From Corynebacterium ammoniagenes DSM 20306 (GTDB lineage Bacteria > Actinomycetota > Actinomycetes > Mycobacteriales > Mycobacteriaceae): DNA of 64,000 bases. The stretch's first letter is position 1, and each line of letters opens with the position of its first letter. The stretch spans positions 2,666,001-2,730,000 of the forward strand of contig NZ_CP009244.1 in NCBI RefSeq assembly GCF_001941425.1, written 5' to 3'. The position numbers and the translations under genes are program-made. The notes beneath the pieces were generated by a model. It ran no database searches. It saw only the letters and a program-made list of their open reading frames with translations, and was not told where the DNA came from. Positions 25,361 to 34,555 of this stretch are shown here, in pieces.

Positions 25361-27457
25361 ATGACTACCTCCATCATCGATACCATCGTTCCCAGCTTTT
25401 TATCCGGCAAGTGGCAAACCCCGGATGACCCATCGAAAGTCACCGATGTAGCAGACCCGTCAACCGGTGAGATTGTGGCGCGTGTATCCGCGGAAGGCTT
25501 AGATATTGCAGCGGCGGTTGAGTATGCCCGCACGGTGGGCCGGAAAAACCTGCAGGAGCTGACCATTCATGAGCGTTCTTTGAAAGTCAAAGAATTAGCT
25601 ATCTTCCTCCAAGATCACCGCGACGAACTCAACCAGCTCGCGCATCAAACCGGTGCTAATAAGCGCGATAACTTCGTTGACGTCGACGGTGGCATTTCCA
25701 CCATGTTCACCATTTCTTCCAAGGGCCGCCGCGAGATGCCGAATTCGCACGTCGTCACCGATGGCGAGCCTGAGGTCTTATCACAAGACGGCTCCTTTTT
25801 AGGCCGTCATATCTACACCACCATTCCAGGCATTGCGGTACAAATTAACGCTTTCAACTTCCCCGTCTGGGGCATGTTGGAGAAATTCGCGCCGTCGTTT
25901 ATTGCGGGCGTGCCCAGCATCGTCAAGCCTGCAACGCCCACCGGTTTTGTCACCCAGGCGTTGGTGCGGTTGATGCTGGAATCAGGAATTTTGCCGGAAG
26001 GCTCCTTGCAGCTGATTTCCGGTTCGGCGCGGGATTTACTCGACCACCTGGATTTCCGTGACCACGTGGCCTTTACCGGTTCCGCGGCAACGGCACATAC
26101 GCTGCGTGCGCACAAGAACGTACTCGAAGGCGGCGTGCAGTTTACTGCGGAAGCCGACTCGCTCAACGCAGCAATCTTGGGCACCGACGTCACCGAGGAC
26201 GCACCGGAGTTTGAAGCCTATACCAAGGCCGTCTTTAATGAGATGACCTCAAAGGCCGGGCAAAAATGTACAGCAATTCGCCGCGCCATTGTGCCCAATA
26301 ACCTGGTGGAACCGTTTATCGCAGCACTATCGCAACGTTTGGATTCCAAGGTGGTCGCTGGTGACCCCCGTGATGCAGACGCCACGATGGGCCCCTTGGT
26401 ATCAACCGAGCAGCGCGATGATGTCGCGGCAGCGGTGCACACGCTTGTCGATGCCGGCGGCGAGGTCGTCTACGGCGGCGCCGATAAGCTCGACGGGGCA
26501 TTTTTCGCCCCAACCATCCTGCGCTTTGCGGATGCCACAACGGAGGCTGTGCACTCGACGGAAGCTTTTGGCCCCGTAGTCTCTGTCATTGGTTATGACG
26601 AGCCAACCGAGGCCGTCGAACTTGCCGCACAAGGCGCTGGCTCCCTGGTTGCTTCTGTTATTACTCACGACGATGAACTAGCGGCGCTCTATGGTCGCGG
26701 GATTGCTGCTTACCACGGCCGCGTGCACTTTTTGGACCGCGTGGATGCCAAGACTTCTACCGGTCATGGCTCTCCACTGCCCCACTTGGTACACGGCGGC
26801 CCGGGACGTGCAGGCGGTGGCGAAGAACTCGGTGGTATTCGCGGCATCTTGCACTACATGCAGCGCACCGCGATCCAGGGCAGCCCCGATCACCTCACCG
26901 CCGTGGTTGGCCAGTGGCACCGCGGCGCGGCAGTAAACCGCGTAACCCGCAAGGACGTGGAAGCCGGCACCGGCGTGCACCCCTTCCGCAAGGATTTGGC
27001 TACGCTGAAAATCGGCGACCAATTCGCCTCTGACCTGCGCAAGGTCACCTTGGAGGAAATCCTGGCTTTCGCGAAGGAAACCGGCGATACCTTCTACGCG
27101 CACACCGATGAAGAAGCCGCCATGGCCAACCCCTTCTTCCCCCGCCGCGTCGCACACGGATACCTGCTGGTCTCCTGGGCTGCCGGACTCTTCGTGGAAC
27201 CCGCACCAGGTCCAGTCCTGGCGAACTACGGTTTGGAAAACCTGCGCTTTATTGAACCAGTTACCTACGACGATTCCATTCGCATTGAGCTGACCGCCAA
27301 GCGCATTACCCCACGCGTGACCGATGACTACGGTGAAGTCTGCTGGGACGCAGCACTGTACAACCAAGACGACGTGCTCGTGGCGTCCTACGACGTGCTG
27401 ACCTTAGTGGAAAAGGTAGACACCCTCTACGCAGAAAAGCAGATCGTCTCACAATAG
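25361..27457 (+). CDS. paaZ: bifunctional oxepin-CoA hydrolase / semialdehyde dehydrogenase PaaZ
   Basis: A 698-aa fusion. Residues 1-520 are an aldehyde dehydrogenase domain with catalytic Glu in AEADSLNAAIL and Cys near 302 in AGQKCTAIRRAIV; residues 540-690 are a MaoC-like hydratase domain (GDTFYAHTDEEAAMANPFFPRRVAHGYLLVSWAAGLF). PaaZ opens the oxepin-CoA ring and oxidises the resulting semialdehyde to 3-oxo-5,6-dehydrosuberyl-CoA. Both halves look intact. GAAAGG precedes the ATG. It is transcribed apart from paaA-H, under its own PaaR-like site, and ends in a strong terminator. Confidence 0.95.
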   Translation: MTTSIIDTIVPSFLSGKWQTPDDPSKVTDVADPSTGEIVARVSAEGLDIAAAVEYARTVGRKNLQELTIHERSLKVKELAIFLQDHRDELNQLAHQTGANKRDNFVDVDGGISTMFTISSKGRREMPNSHVVTDGEPEVLSQDGSFLGRHIYTTIPGIAVQINAFNFPVWGMLEKFAPSFIAGVPSIVKPATPTGFVTQALVRLMLESGILPEGSLQLISGSARDLLDHLDFRDHVAFTGSAATAHTLRAHKNVLEGGVQFTAEADSLNAAILGTDVTEDAPEFEAYTKAVFNEMTSKAGQKCTAIRRAIVPNNLVEPFIAALSQRLDSKVVAGDPRDADATMGPLVSTEQRDDVAAAVHTLVDAGGEVVYGGADKLDGAFFAPTILRFADATTEAVHSTEAFGPVVSVIGYDEPTEAVELAAQGAGSLVASVITHDDELAALYGRGIAAYHGRVHFLDRVDAKTSTGHGSPLPHLVHGGPGRAGGGEELGGIRGILHYMQRTAIQGSPDHLTAVVGQWHRGAAVNRVTRKDVEAGTGVHPFRKDLATLKIGDQFASDLRKVTLEEILAFAKETGDTFYAHTDEEAAMANPFFPRRVAHGYLLVSWAAGLFVEPAPGPVLANYGLENLRFIEPVTYDDSIRIELTAKRITPRVTDDYGEVCWDAALYNQDDVLVASYDVLTLVEKVDTLYAEKQIVSQ

Positions 27458-27466
27458 ATAGTTCTA

Positions 27467-27507
27467 AGCAGCCTGGTCCAACACAAAAATTGGGCCGGGC
27501 TGCTTTG
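27467..27507 (+). terminator. paaZ terminator
   Basis: AGCAGCCTGGTCC (27467-27479) pairs with GGGCCGGGCTGCT (27492-27504), 13 bp with two G-U pairs, followed by TTT. It lies 10 bp after the paaZ stop. Confidence 0.8.
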
Positions 27508-27612
27508 TGCGCTTAATGCCAAAGACATTGCGCTTAATCACCGACACCGCAACGTGTGCTGGATTACATGTATTTCTACACTCGTTTCATCGCACAGTAG
27601 TGGAGGAAAGTC

Positions 27613-29133
27613 ATGGTTGAGCAGAATTTTGATTTCATCGTCGTTGGTGCCGGTTCTTCCGGAAATGTCATTGCGCGCAGGCTTGTCGATGCCGGGCACA
27701 CAGTCGCCATCATCGAAGCCGGCTCTTATGACACCAACCCGGATATCACCAAGGTCTTTAACCTCGGCAAACTATGGCACAGTGAGCAGGACTGGAATTA
27801 TCACACGCTGCCGCAGGCTCATGCGAATATCCGGGAATTACACATTCCCCGCGGCAAAGTCATGGGTGGCTCGCATGCCTTAAACGCCACCATCTGGGTC
27901 CGCGGCGCGAAGCAAGACTATGACACCTGGGCGTACCTCGGCTGCGATGGCTGGTCCTGGGATGAGGTCTTGCCCGTTTTTAAAGCCATTGAAAACTATC
28001 CACAAGGCGATCCCGACACCCGCGGGCAGAATGGTTTGCTCGATGTTCGCAGCGATTATGACACCAACCCGCTACAAGATGCCATGTTAGAAGCTGGCCA
28101 ACAAGCCGGCATTGCGCTTAATGAGGACTACAATTCCGGCAACCCGGAGGGCATCGGACGCATCCAGGCCAATGTCCGCGACGGCAACCGGTTTAACACC
28201 TGGCATGCCTACCTCAAACCCGTTCAAGACGCGGAGAATCTCACCATCATCACCGATGCCAAGGTGCAACGCGTCATCGTCGACGGGAACACTGTAAAGG
28301 GTGTGGAAATTAAGGGTGAGGGTGGCATCGACAAGCTTTATGCACCAGAGACCATCCTGTGCGCCGGTGCTTTAAACTCCCCGGAGATCTTGCTGCGCTC
28401 TGGCATTGGCCCCGCTGAGGAACTGGACGCACTAGGTGTGACAGTGACCCATGATCTGCCTGGTGTGGGCAAGAACTTACATGACCACGTGCTGTCCCCC
28501 GTCATTTTTGAAACGACGAAGAAAGAAGTACCGGATTCCACGGTGCTTCCGGCGGAAGTGCACGTGTTTACCAAGTCCACCCAGGATAAGGCCGTGCCTG
28601 ATACCCAACCGCTGTATTTTTCCATTCCCATGTATAACGAGGGCATGACCGGCCCGGAAAAGGGCTTTACCTTAATGGGCGGGCTGGTGCGCCCGGCCTC
28701 ACGCGGTGAGCTAACCCTGACTGGCCCGGACGATGACGACCCGATTGCCCTAGACCTGGCCGCGCTCAGCGTGCAGGCGGATGTGGATGCATTGGTGGCC
28801 TCGGTCAAGCAATCCCGCGAGGTTGGCCGCCAGGAAGCTTTGGCCGAATGGGGCCCGGTGGAGCTGTATCCCGGCGCGGAGGTATCCGATGATGACCTCG
28901 AGGACTATGTACGCGAAACGGTCATTACCTATCACCACCAGGTTGGCACCTGCAAGATGGGCACCGATGCGATGGCGGTAGTCTCACCTCGAGATTTTCG
29001 GGTCACGGGGCTGCACGGGCTGCGGGTGGCCGATGCCTCAGTCATGCCGATGATCCCCTCGGGCAATACCAATGCCCCAACCATCATGATTGCCGAGCGC
29101 GCCGCGCAGGTCTTCGTCCATGATGTGAACTAA
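27613..29133 (+). CDS. GMC-family FAD alcohol oxidoreductase
   Basis: A 506-aa glucose-methanol-choline oxidoreductase. The FAD motif VVGAGSSGNVIARRL is at residues 10-24, IPRGKVMGGSHALNATIWVRG is the FAD-covering signature, and the C-terminus has the catalytic His in YHHQVGTCKMG and SGNTNAPTIMIAERAA. The family includes choline and aromatic-alcohol dehydrogenases; the substrate is not readable. It lies between the paa and ben regions with its own AGGAAAG ribosome site, so oxidation of an aromatic alcohol feeding these pathways is possible (inference). Confidence 0.8.
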   Translation: MVEQNFDFIVVGAGSSGNVIARRLVDAGHTVAIIEAGSYDTNPDITKVFNLGKLWHSEQDWNYHTLPQAHANIRELHIPRGKVMGGSHALNATIWVRGAKQDYDTWAYLGCDGWSWDEVLPVFKAIENYPQGDPDTRGQNGLLDVRSDYDTNPLQDAMLEAGQQAGIALNEDYNSGNPEGIGRIQANVRDGNRFNTWHAYLKPVQDAENLTIITDAKVQRVIVDGNTVKGVEIKGEGGIDKLYAPETILCAGALNSPEILLRSGIGPAEELDALGVTVTHDLPGVGKNLHDHVLSPVIFETTKKEVPDSTVLPAEVHVFTKSTQDKAVPDTQPLYFSIPMYNEGMTGPEKGFTLMGGLVRPASRGELTLTGPDDDDPIALDLAALSVQADVDALVASVKQSREVGRQEALAEWGPVELYPGAEVSDDDLEDYVRETVITYHHQVGTCKMGTDAMAVVSPRDFRVTGLHGLRVADASVMPMIPSGNTNAPTIMIAERAAQVFVHDVN

Positions 29134-29206
29134 CGCCTAATCCCCACGCAGTCCTTGCCAGCCATTACAAGTCCCAAGGGCCTGCTCACATTCCCTTCGT
29201 AGTCTA

Positions 29207-29251
29207 AGAACTCCACACAACAAGACAACCTGCTTGCGTTAGTGGAGTTCT
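29207..29251. terminator. hairpin between the GMC gene and the decayed membrane gene
   Basis: AGAACTCCAC (29207-29216) and GTGGAGTTCT (29242-29251) are perfect 10-bp arms with a 25-nt loop. The position, 73 bp after the GMC stop and just downstream of the minus-strand remnant, fits a shared terminator. No long T-tract. Confidence 0.5.
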
Positions 29252-29264
29252 CCAAGACGAACGA

Positions 29265-29661
29265 TTAGTTAGTCCCCCTTTTTAAAGAAGACAAAGCTAG
29301 ACGCCGACGCAGTGCGGAAGAACCGCCACTGATCATAAAGCTAACGCCGAGAAACACAAATGCACCCGCCCCAATATTTGGCCCATCAGGCAGGGTCTCT
29401 ACGAATCGGATCATTAATAATCCCGCCACAATAAAGGCAATGTCGAACCAAAAAGCGCACTTTGGTTAATACCAATGGAATTCCGATAGGAAGGGAAATC
29501 ACCGCAGACGCCAGAATCATTTCGCTGAAAGTGTTGATGTCAAAATTCTCATCTTCACGAAAGAGAACAAAGGAAACAACAGCGATGAAAATGGTAACGA
29601 TCTCTGGGATCGGCCAAGCAAACTTTCCTTGGCGGGATAGTCGCTGTTCCTTGACCGGTAT
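29265..29661 (-). pseudogene. decayed small membrane-protein gene (start lost and frameshifted)
   Basis: The minus strand encodes a protein of about 131 residues in two frames. From 29661 it reads IPVKEQRLSRQGKFAWPIPE and then two hydrophobic stretches up to LTKVRF; a run of five T (29454-29450) then shifts the frame by one, after which it continues as WFDIAFIVAGLLMIRFVETL and on to SSLKRGTN and a TAA at 29265. The position of the expected start is ATA, 5 nt after a good AAGGAG site, so the start was probably ATG. Removing one T restores the frame; 397 nt is 132 codons plus one. I do not recognise the family; three or four membrane helices are predicted. A sequencing error could explain the T run but not the ATA. 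Confidence 0.7.
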
Positions 29662-29733
29662 GGTCTCTCCTTAGAAAGAAGCTCCGGTTGCTGCACTCAA
29701 CCGGATGGGCAGCAAGGCTTTAGACTATAAGCC

Positions 29734-30504
29734 ATGATGGACAATGAATATGCCGCGGTGGGCTTCGCTTATGATTCCTTTGATGATTTGATGTACGACC
29801 TCATGGAGGAGACCGGCGGAAAGGCCCTCGTGGTTCCAGGTTTTGAGGGTGTTGTGGTCTATCAGGACCCAACGGGCCCACGCATGGCGGCGTTTAAAGA
29901 CGAGACAGGTTGGCACACTAACCCCGGGTTTTTAACTGATACACCTATTGATGCCACTGCTTACCGCGCAGGCGATTTCATCGCACATGTCGCTCTACGC
30001 CGCGCTGATAACGGCGAAGTATTTGCTTCGGTGATTGCCGCCAGCGACGAGTTCTTTGCACTGCCACCGGGAAATCCCGCCGGTGGTGACAGCATTCGCA
30101 CTCCACAAGGTTCTTTGAGCGCCTGGGCTACCGAATACAAGCTTTTCGATGATGTCTCCGCCTGGGCCGATTCCGATCGAGCCTTTGAATCCAAGGATGC
30201 GAAAGGCAATAAGCAGACCACGCCAAATATGTTATTTAGCCCTTCGGCGGAAAAGTTCCACCAGGATTTCAGCCCGCGTGACTTAAGCCCGTATGCCAAG
30301 TTAGTTGGCGAGGTGGCGGCTGTTAAAAAGCGCACGAATCAACTTACTGAGCAGCCTTTTATCGTTGCCACGATTAAGTACCCCGCGGGCGAATTGCCAG
30401 TTCTTTTCGCTGCAGATGTGGAAGTTACCGCTGGCAATGTCTTTGATGGCACAGTTTTCCTATCCTTCGGAGCAGGGTTTTGGGCTAATCGCCATCAGAA
30501 TTAG
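29734..30504 (+). CDS. hypothetical protein, soluble, unknown function
   Basis: A 256-aa acidic protein without signal peptide or membrane helices; I do not recognise a domain. It has two similar-looking halves rich in beta-type sequence (GKALVVPGFEGVVVYQDP early; FIVATIKYPAGELPVLFAADVEV late) around a charged middle segment. TAGACT (29721-29726) ends 7 nt before the ATG at 29734 with no Shine-Dalgarno, pointing to a leaderless transcript; ATG 29737 is an alternative start. It diverges from the decayed membrane gene and converges with benK. Coding is supported by length, codon pattern and promoter, not by homology. Confidence 0.65.
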   Translation: MMDNEYAAVGFAYDSFDDLMYDLMEETGGKALVVPGFEGVVVYQDPTGPRMAAFKDETGWHTNPGFLTDTPIDATAYRAGDFIAHVALRRADNGEVFASVIAASDEFFALPPGNPAGGDSIRTPQGSLSAWATEYKLFDDVSAWADSDRAFESKDAKGNKQTTPNMLFSPSAEKFHQDFSPRDLSPYAKLVGEVAAVKKRTNQLTEQPFIVATIKYPAGELPVLFAADVEVTAGNVFDGTVFLSFGAGFWANRHQN

Positions 30505-30514
30505 CCATGGATAG

Positions 30515-30556
30515 ATAGAAGTGAGGCTCGGGACATTTCCGGAGCCTCACATCTAT
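30515..30556. terminator. bidirectional terminator between the unknown gene and benK
   Basis: GTGAGGCTC (30521-30529) pairs with GAGCCTCAC (30542-30550), extended by ATAGA/TCTAT with one mismatch. It lies between two convergent genes. Confidence 0.7.
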
Positions 30557-30586
30557 GTGTGTATCGCGGTGTTAGAAGGTTTGGGT

Positions 30587-32011
30587 TTAAGAAACACCCT
30601 CGGTAACTCGCGCTGATGCCTTGGAAGATGCAGTTGGCTCGGTAGAAATTACCTGCTCAACTGCCGGTGACTTCGGAATCAGCACGGTGCAGATGACACC
30701 GATGACGGCAACGCCAGCAAACATTCCAAATGCCCAGGTTGGGCCGAATCCGGCACCAATCATAAGGCCGGTTGCCATCGGGCCAACGATGCCGCCGAGG
30801 CGGCCAAAGCCAGCACACCAAGCAACACCGGCAGCGCGTGCGGAGGTATCGAAGTAGTTCGAGGTCAGCCCATAGGTCAGAACCTGAGTGCCCAGCACGC
30901 CAACGCCAGCGATGACGATGGGGATGTAGGTCAGGTAGACGTTGTTGGTAAACGGCAGGAGCATCAGTGAGATAGCGGCCAAAATAAAGGTCACGGTGAT
31001 AACTGCCTTTGCGCCGACACGGTCCGCAACCATTGAGGCAAACAGACCGCCGACGACTGCACCGCCGTTGAGGAATAACAATGTGTACATGGAGTGCGCT
31101 GCTGATGCTCCGTTATTTTCCATGATCACGGGTAGCCAGGTATTCAAACCGTAGGTAGACAGTAGGCCCATGAAACTCATGGTGCCGATAAGCAGGGTTC
31201 CTGGAAGGTATACACGGGAGAAGATTGCGGCAAACCCGGATCTTCCAGTAGGGCTCGAAGGAGTCACTTGAGCTTCGGCTGCCGCCTCACGGCTGACAGG
31301 TTTGGTGAGGAATTGGGATTCCGGAAGTCCGAACTTGCGGCATAGTTCTTGCGCACGCATGGAACGGCCGGTGGCGACCAGCCACTTTGGGGATTCTGGC
31401 AGCAGGAACCACGCGGCAGGTAGCAAGAACACAACGGGGGTTGCGCCAATGAGGAATAGGCCGCGCCAGCCGATGGCATCTTCAAATGCGAGTGCCGCCA
31501 ACGATGCCATCACGCCACCTGCGGGGACACCGGAGTATGCAATGGCGTTGAAGAAATTACGGCGTCCAGCCGGGGCAAATTCCGCGACGATGGCGCCACC
31601 GGTTGCGACGATGATGCCCACGCCTAGGCCCGTGAAAAAGCGCAGAACACCAAAGGCCAAAATAGAGGTCGAGAATGCAGTTAGCGCCATCCCAATGGAG
31701 AACCACGCGATGGCGGTAAGGAATACCCGGCGACGGCCCAGGCGGTCACCAATCGCGCCAGCGGAAAGTGCGCCGATGGTCACGCCGATCATCGCCCAGG
31801 ATCCAAGGGTTCCTGCAACGCCTGCGCTGAGCTGTCCAATTTGGGTCGGGTCTGCCAGTAGGTTTGGCAGAACCGCTCCGTAAATAACGAGGTCATATCC
31901 ATCAAATAAAATGGCTATAGCCACGATGGCTAAAACGCCGTAAACTGTGCGCTTATGCGCCGGTGATTCCCACGTGGTGTCTTTCGACGTAGGTGTAGTT
32001 GATGTGGTCAT
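30587..32011 (-). CDS. benK: aromatic acid:H+ symporter (AAHS family), probable benzoate transporter BenK
   Basis: A 474-aa, 12-helix MFS protein of the AAHS group (BenK/PcaK/GenK). The diagnostic DGYD motif is in helix 1 (AILFDGYDLVIYGAVLP) and the loop 2-3 motif is GAIGDRLGRRRVFL. The ATG at 32011 is preceded by AAAGGAG with 5-nt spacing; the frame extends 72 bp upstream without support. It probably imports benzoate given the nearby ben/cat genes; 4-hydroxybenzoate or protocatechuate are alternatives. Upstream, CCGATATATGATTT (32052-32065) resembles sites before hpaG and mobA. Confidence 0.78.
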   Translation of the reverse strand: MTTSTTPTSKDTTWESPAHKRTVYGVLAIVAIAILFDGYDLVIYGAVLPNLLADPTQIGQLSAGVAGTLGSWAMIGVTIGALSAGAIGDRLGRRRVFLTAIAWFSIGMALTAFSTSILAFGVLRFFTGLGVGIIVATGGAIVAEFAPAGRRNFFNAIAYSGVPAGGVMASLAALAFEDAIGWRGLFLIGATPVVFLLPAAWFLLPESPKWLVATGRSMRAQELCRKFGLPESQFLTKPVSREAAAEAQVTPSSPTGRSGFAAIFSRVYLPGTLLIGTMSFMGLLSTYGLNTWLPVIMENNGASAAHSMYTLLFLNGGAVVGGLFASMVADRVGAKAVITVTFILAAISLMLLPFTNNVYLTYIPIVIAGVGVLGTQVLTYGLTSNYFDTSARAAGVAWCAGFGRLGGIVGPMATGLMIGAGFGPTWAFGMFAGVAVIGVICTVLIPKSPAVEQVISTEPTASSKASARVTEGVS

Positions 32012-32191
32012 CGCTGCTCCTTTAAAGTGTGGCCACAATGGAAGTGAAAATCCGATATATGATTTCTCACATAAGAGCATCAAACCGTGATCTGCACCAT
32101 ATGTCTTTAGGGAATTTCCTACGATTCGCCTCGGGCCACATGTCCTCTAGCCGCACTGACATTCCAGGCGCGCACACTCACCACATACACC

Positions 32192-32230
32192 AAAAGCCCC
32201 AACGAAAGCGCAACGCTTCGCTGGGGCTTA
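32192..32230 (-). terminator. pcaIJ terminator
   Basis: On the minus strand AAGCCCCAGCGAAGC pairs with a near-perfect complement ending GGGGCTT and is followed by TTGG after a short T run. It lies 25 bp beyond the pcaJ stop. The rest of the 243-bp gap 32012-32254 is the benK promoter region. Confidence 0.75.
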
Positions 32231-32254
32231 TCGATGAAATTTTAAGCTGAGTGC

Positions 32255-32902
32255 TTATGCAACACCTTCTGCGACCTTAAACGGTGCGCCAGTGATCTCT
32301 TTTAGCTCCTCGATGGTGACCTCTGGAGCAAGGTCAACCAAGGTCAACCCTTCTTCAGCGTCAACGTCGAAGACAGCATGGGTGGAGACAATCTTGTCCA
32401 CGCACTTCGCGCCGGTCAAAGGCAGGGCGCACTCCGCAAGAATCTTCGGCGTGCCCTTCTTGGTCACGTGATCCGTCATGACGATGATGGTCTCTGCGCC
32501 GTGCACTAGGTCCATGGCACCGCCCATGCCGCGGACCATCTTGCCGGGGATCATCCAGTTAGCCAGATCGCCGTACTGCGAGATTTCCATAGCACCGAGG
32601 ACGGCAACGTCCACGGAGCGGGAGCGGATCATCGCAAAAGACATCGAAGAACCAAAGTAGCTCGCGCCTGGTCCGGCGGTAATGGTTTCCTTGCCGGCGT
32701 TAATAAGCTCTGGGTCGAGCTGTTCTTCGGTGGGATATGCGCCCACGCCCAAAATGCCGTTTTCAGAGTGCAGAATAACTTCCTTATCTGCAGGAACGAA
32801 TCCCGGAACCTTGGTGGGCATACCAATACCTAGGTTGACGTACTGTCCGTCTTGTAATTCGGCAGCAACACGCGCTGCCATTTGATCATGTGTCCAGACC
32901 AT
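32255..32902 (-). CDS. pcaJ: 3-oxoadipate CoA-transferase subunit B PcaJ
   Basis: A 215-aa CoA-transferase beta subunit. The catalytic Glu is in [21 protein letters not shown] and [24 protein letters not shown] are family motifs. With PcaI it moves CoA from succinyl-CoA to 3-oxoadipate. Its ATG overlaps the last base of the pcaI stop, so the subunits are translationally coupled. Confidence 0.93.
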   Translation of the reverse strand: MVWTHDQMAARVAAELQDGQYVNLGIGMPTKVPGFVPADKEVILHSENGILGVGAYPTEEQLDPELINAGKETITAGPGASYFGSSMSFAMIRSRSVDVAVLGAMEISQYGDLANWMIPGKMVRGMGGAMDLVHGAETIIVMTDHVTKKGTPKILAECALPLTGAKCVDKIVSTHAVFDVDAEEGLTLVDLAPEVTIEELKEITGAPFKVAEGVA

Positions 32903-33645
32903 TAGCTCTGCACCGTCCTGTTCTCAATTCCAGTTTCTTGCTCTCCCACTACCACCACGCGGTCGACGAAAATGCCCGGCAGGTCGATTTCCTCGGGGTC
33001 TAGGACATCCACGAAGTGTTCGATCTGTGCGATCGTGATTTTGCCGCTCATAGCTGCGTCGGGGTTGAAGTTCTGCGCGGTCTTGCGGAAAGAAAGGTTG
33101 CCGTAGCGGTCACCCTTGTGCGCGTGGACTAGCGCGAAGTCAGTGCGGATGCCGGTTTCCAACACATAGGTCTCACCGTTGAATTCACGGGTTTCTTTAG
33201 GCTCCGAATACTTCGCAACCGTGCCGTCAGGGTTATAGCGCATCGGCAAGCCGCCGTCTGCCACCTGGGTTCCGACACCGGCGATGGTGTAAAACGCTGG
33301 AATGCCAGCGCCCCCGGCGCGCATGCGCTCGGCCAAAGTGCCCTGCGGGGTGAACTCCACGGTGAGCTCACCAGCGAGGTACCGACGTGCATATTCCTTA
33401 TTGAATCCAATATAGGAGCCAATGGAATAAGAAATGCGGCCATCTTCCAGCAACAAGCTCAAGCCGAAGCCATCCGCGCCCAAGTTATTGGACACGATGG
33501 TGAGATCATCAGGGCCCTGAGTACGCAGAGCCTCAATGAGCACGGTGGGGATTCCTACGAGCCCGAAACCACCGACGGCAATCGAGGATCCCGAAGCAAT
33601 GTCTTGCACCGCCTCTGTGGCGGAATTAGTCCTTTTATCAACCAT
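32902..33645 (-). CDS. pcaI: 3-oxoadipate CoA-transferase subunit A PcaI
   Basis: A 247-aa alpha subunit with the glycine-rich CoA-site motif [15 protein letters not shown] (about residues 18-32) and [10 protein letters not shown]. It works with PcaJ on 3-oxoadipate from the catechol branch. TAGCAT (minus strand, 33658-33653) ends 7 nt before the ATG and no Shine-Dalgarno is present, so the mRNA is probably leaderless. It diverges from pcaR across 80 bp. Confidence 0.93.
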   Translation of the reverse strand: MVDKRTNSATEAVQDIASGSSIAVGGFGLVGIPTVLIEALRTQGPDDLTIVSNNLGADGFGLSLLLEDGRISYSIGSYIGFNKEYARRYLAGELTVEFTPQGTLAERMRAGGAGIPAFYTIAGVGTQVADGGLPMRYNPDGTVAKYSEPKETREFNGETYVLETGIRTDFALVHAHKGDRYGNLSFRKTAQNFNPDAAMSGKITIAQIEHFVDVLDPEEIDLPGIFVDRVVVVGEQETGIENRTVQS

Positions 33646-33725
33646 GTGCCTTATGCTACACTCATGTTCATCATTAGTACAATGGTTCGCAGGGCGTACG
33701 CTACGGGCTTTTGAAGGAGAGAATT
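33646..33725. promoter_or_regulatory. divergent pcaIJ / pcaR promoter region
   Basis: An 80-bp gap holding TACAAT (33678-33683) as a likely pcaR -10 and TAGCAT for pcaI on the other strand. GTTC occurs twice (GTTCATCATT; GTTCGC) flanking the pcaR -10, a plausible IclR-type PcaR site. The binding assignment is weak. Confidence 0.45.
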
Positions 33726-34502
33726 ATGGTTAGTCCCTCAAGTGACTTTGTGCAGTCCTTTGCCCGTGGTCTCATGGTGATTCGCTCGTTTGATGCCACG
33801 GCACCGTCACAAACACTGTCGCAGGTCGCTGCCGCAACGGGCCTGTCCCGCGCAGCTGCTCGCCGCTTCTTGCACACCTTGGTGGAAGAAGGCTATGCCG
33901 TAAACAATGACGGCCAGTTCTCTTTAACCCCCAGGGTGATGGAATTGGGATATAGCTACCTATCCGCGCTGAACCTGCCCGCCTTGGCACAGCCGCGGCT
34001 AGAAGGTTTATCCGCGCAGGTGGGTGAATCCTGCTCGATGTCAGTGCTGGATGGCACCGATATCCACTACGTCTCCCGCGTGGCGGTGCGCAAGATTATG
34101 ACGGTCAACATCACCATCGGCACGCGCTTTCCCGCGCATTCCACATCGATGGGGCGCGTGATCTTATCCGGGATGCCTGATGCAGATATTCGCAGCTTCT
34201 TAGATTCTGTTCCGCTAGAGCACGGGCTGACGCCGCGATCACTGACCGATAAGGAGCAACTATTCGCAGAAATTATCGCCGTCCGCAACCAAGGCTGGTC
34301 ACTGGTAGACCAGGAACTAGAGCTGGGGTTGCGCTCGCTGGCGGCCCCCATTTTTGATGCTGACGGCAAGATCGTCGCAGCGATCAACATCTCCACCCAA
34401 TCCGCGGTGAGTTCTGTTCATGAGTTGACCAGCAACTATCTGCCAGTACTGCTGGCTACCGCAGATGAAATCTCGCGGGATCTGCATATGGCCAGTACCT
34501 AA
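33726..34502 (+). CDS. pcaR: IclR-family regulator PcaR
   Basis: A 258-aa IclR regulator. The winged HTH is residues 8-70 (SFARGLMVIRSFDATAPSQTLSQVAAATGLSRAAARRFLHTLVEEGY), followed by the IclR effector domain (GTRFPAHSTSMGRVIL; GWSLVDQELELGLRSLAAPIFD). PcaR of C. glutamicum represses pca genes and responds to 3-oxoadipate. GAAGGAGA lies about 7 nt before the ATG. It sits between pcaIJ and pcaFD and should control both. Confidence 0.88.
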   Translation: MVSPSSDFVQSFARGLMVIRSFDATAPSQTLSQVAAATGLSRAAARRFLHTLVEEGYAVNNDGQFSLTPRVMELGYSYLSALNLPALAQPRLEGLSAQVGESCSMSVLDGTDIHYVSRVAVRKIMTVNITIGTRFPAHSTSMGRVILSGMPDADIRSFLDSVPLEHGLTPRSLTDKEQLFAEIIAVRNQGWSLVDQELELGLRSLAAPIFDADGKIVAAINISTQSAVSSVHELTSNYLPVLLATADEISRDLHMAST

Positions 34503-34555
34503 AAAGCCCTGCGTTTCCCTTTTGACTTTTTGTACCTATATATAAGGAGTATTTA

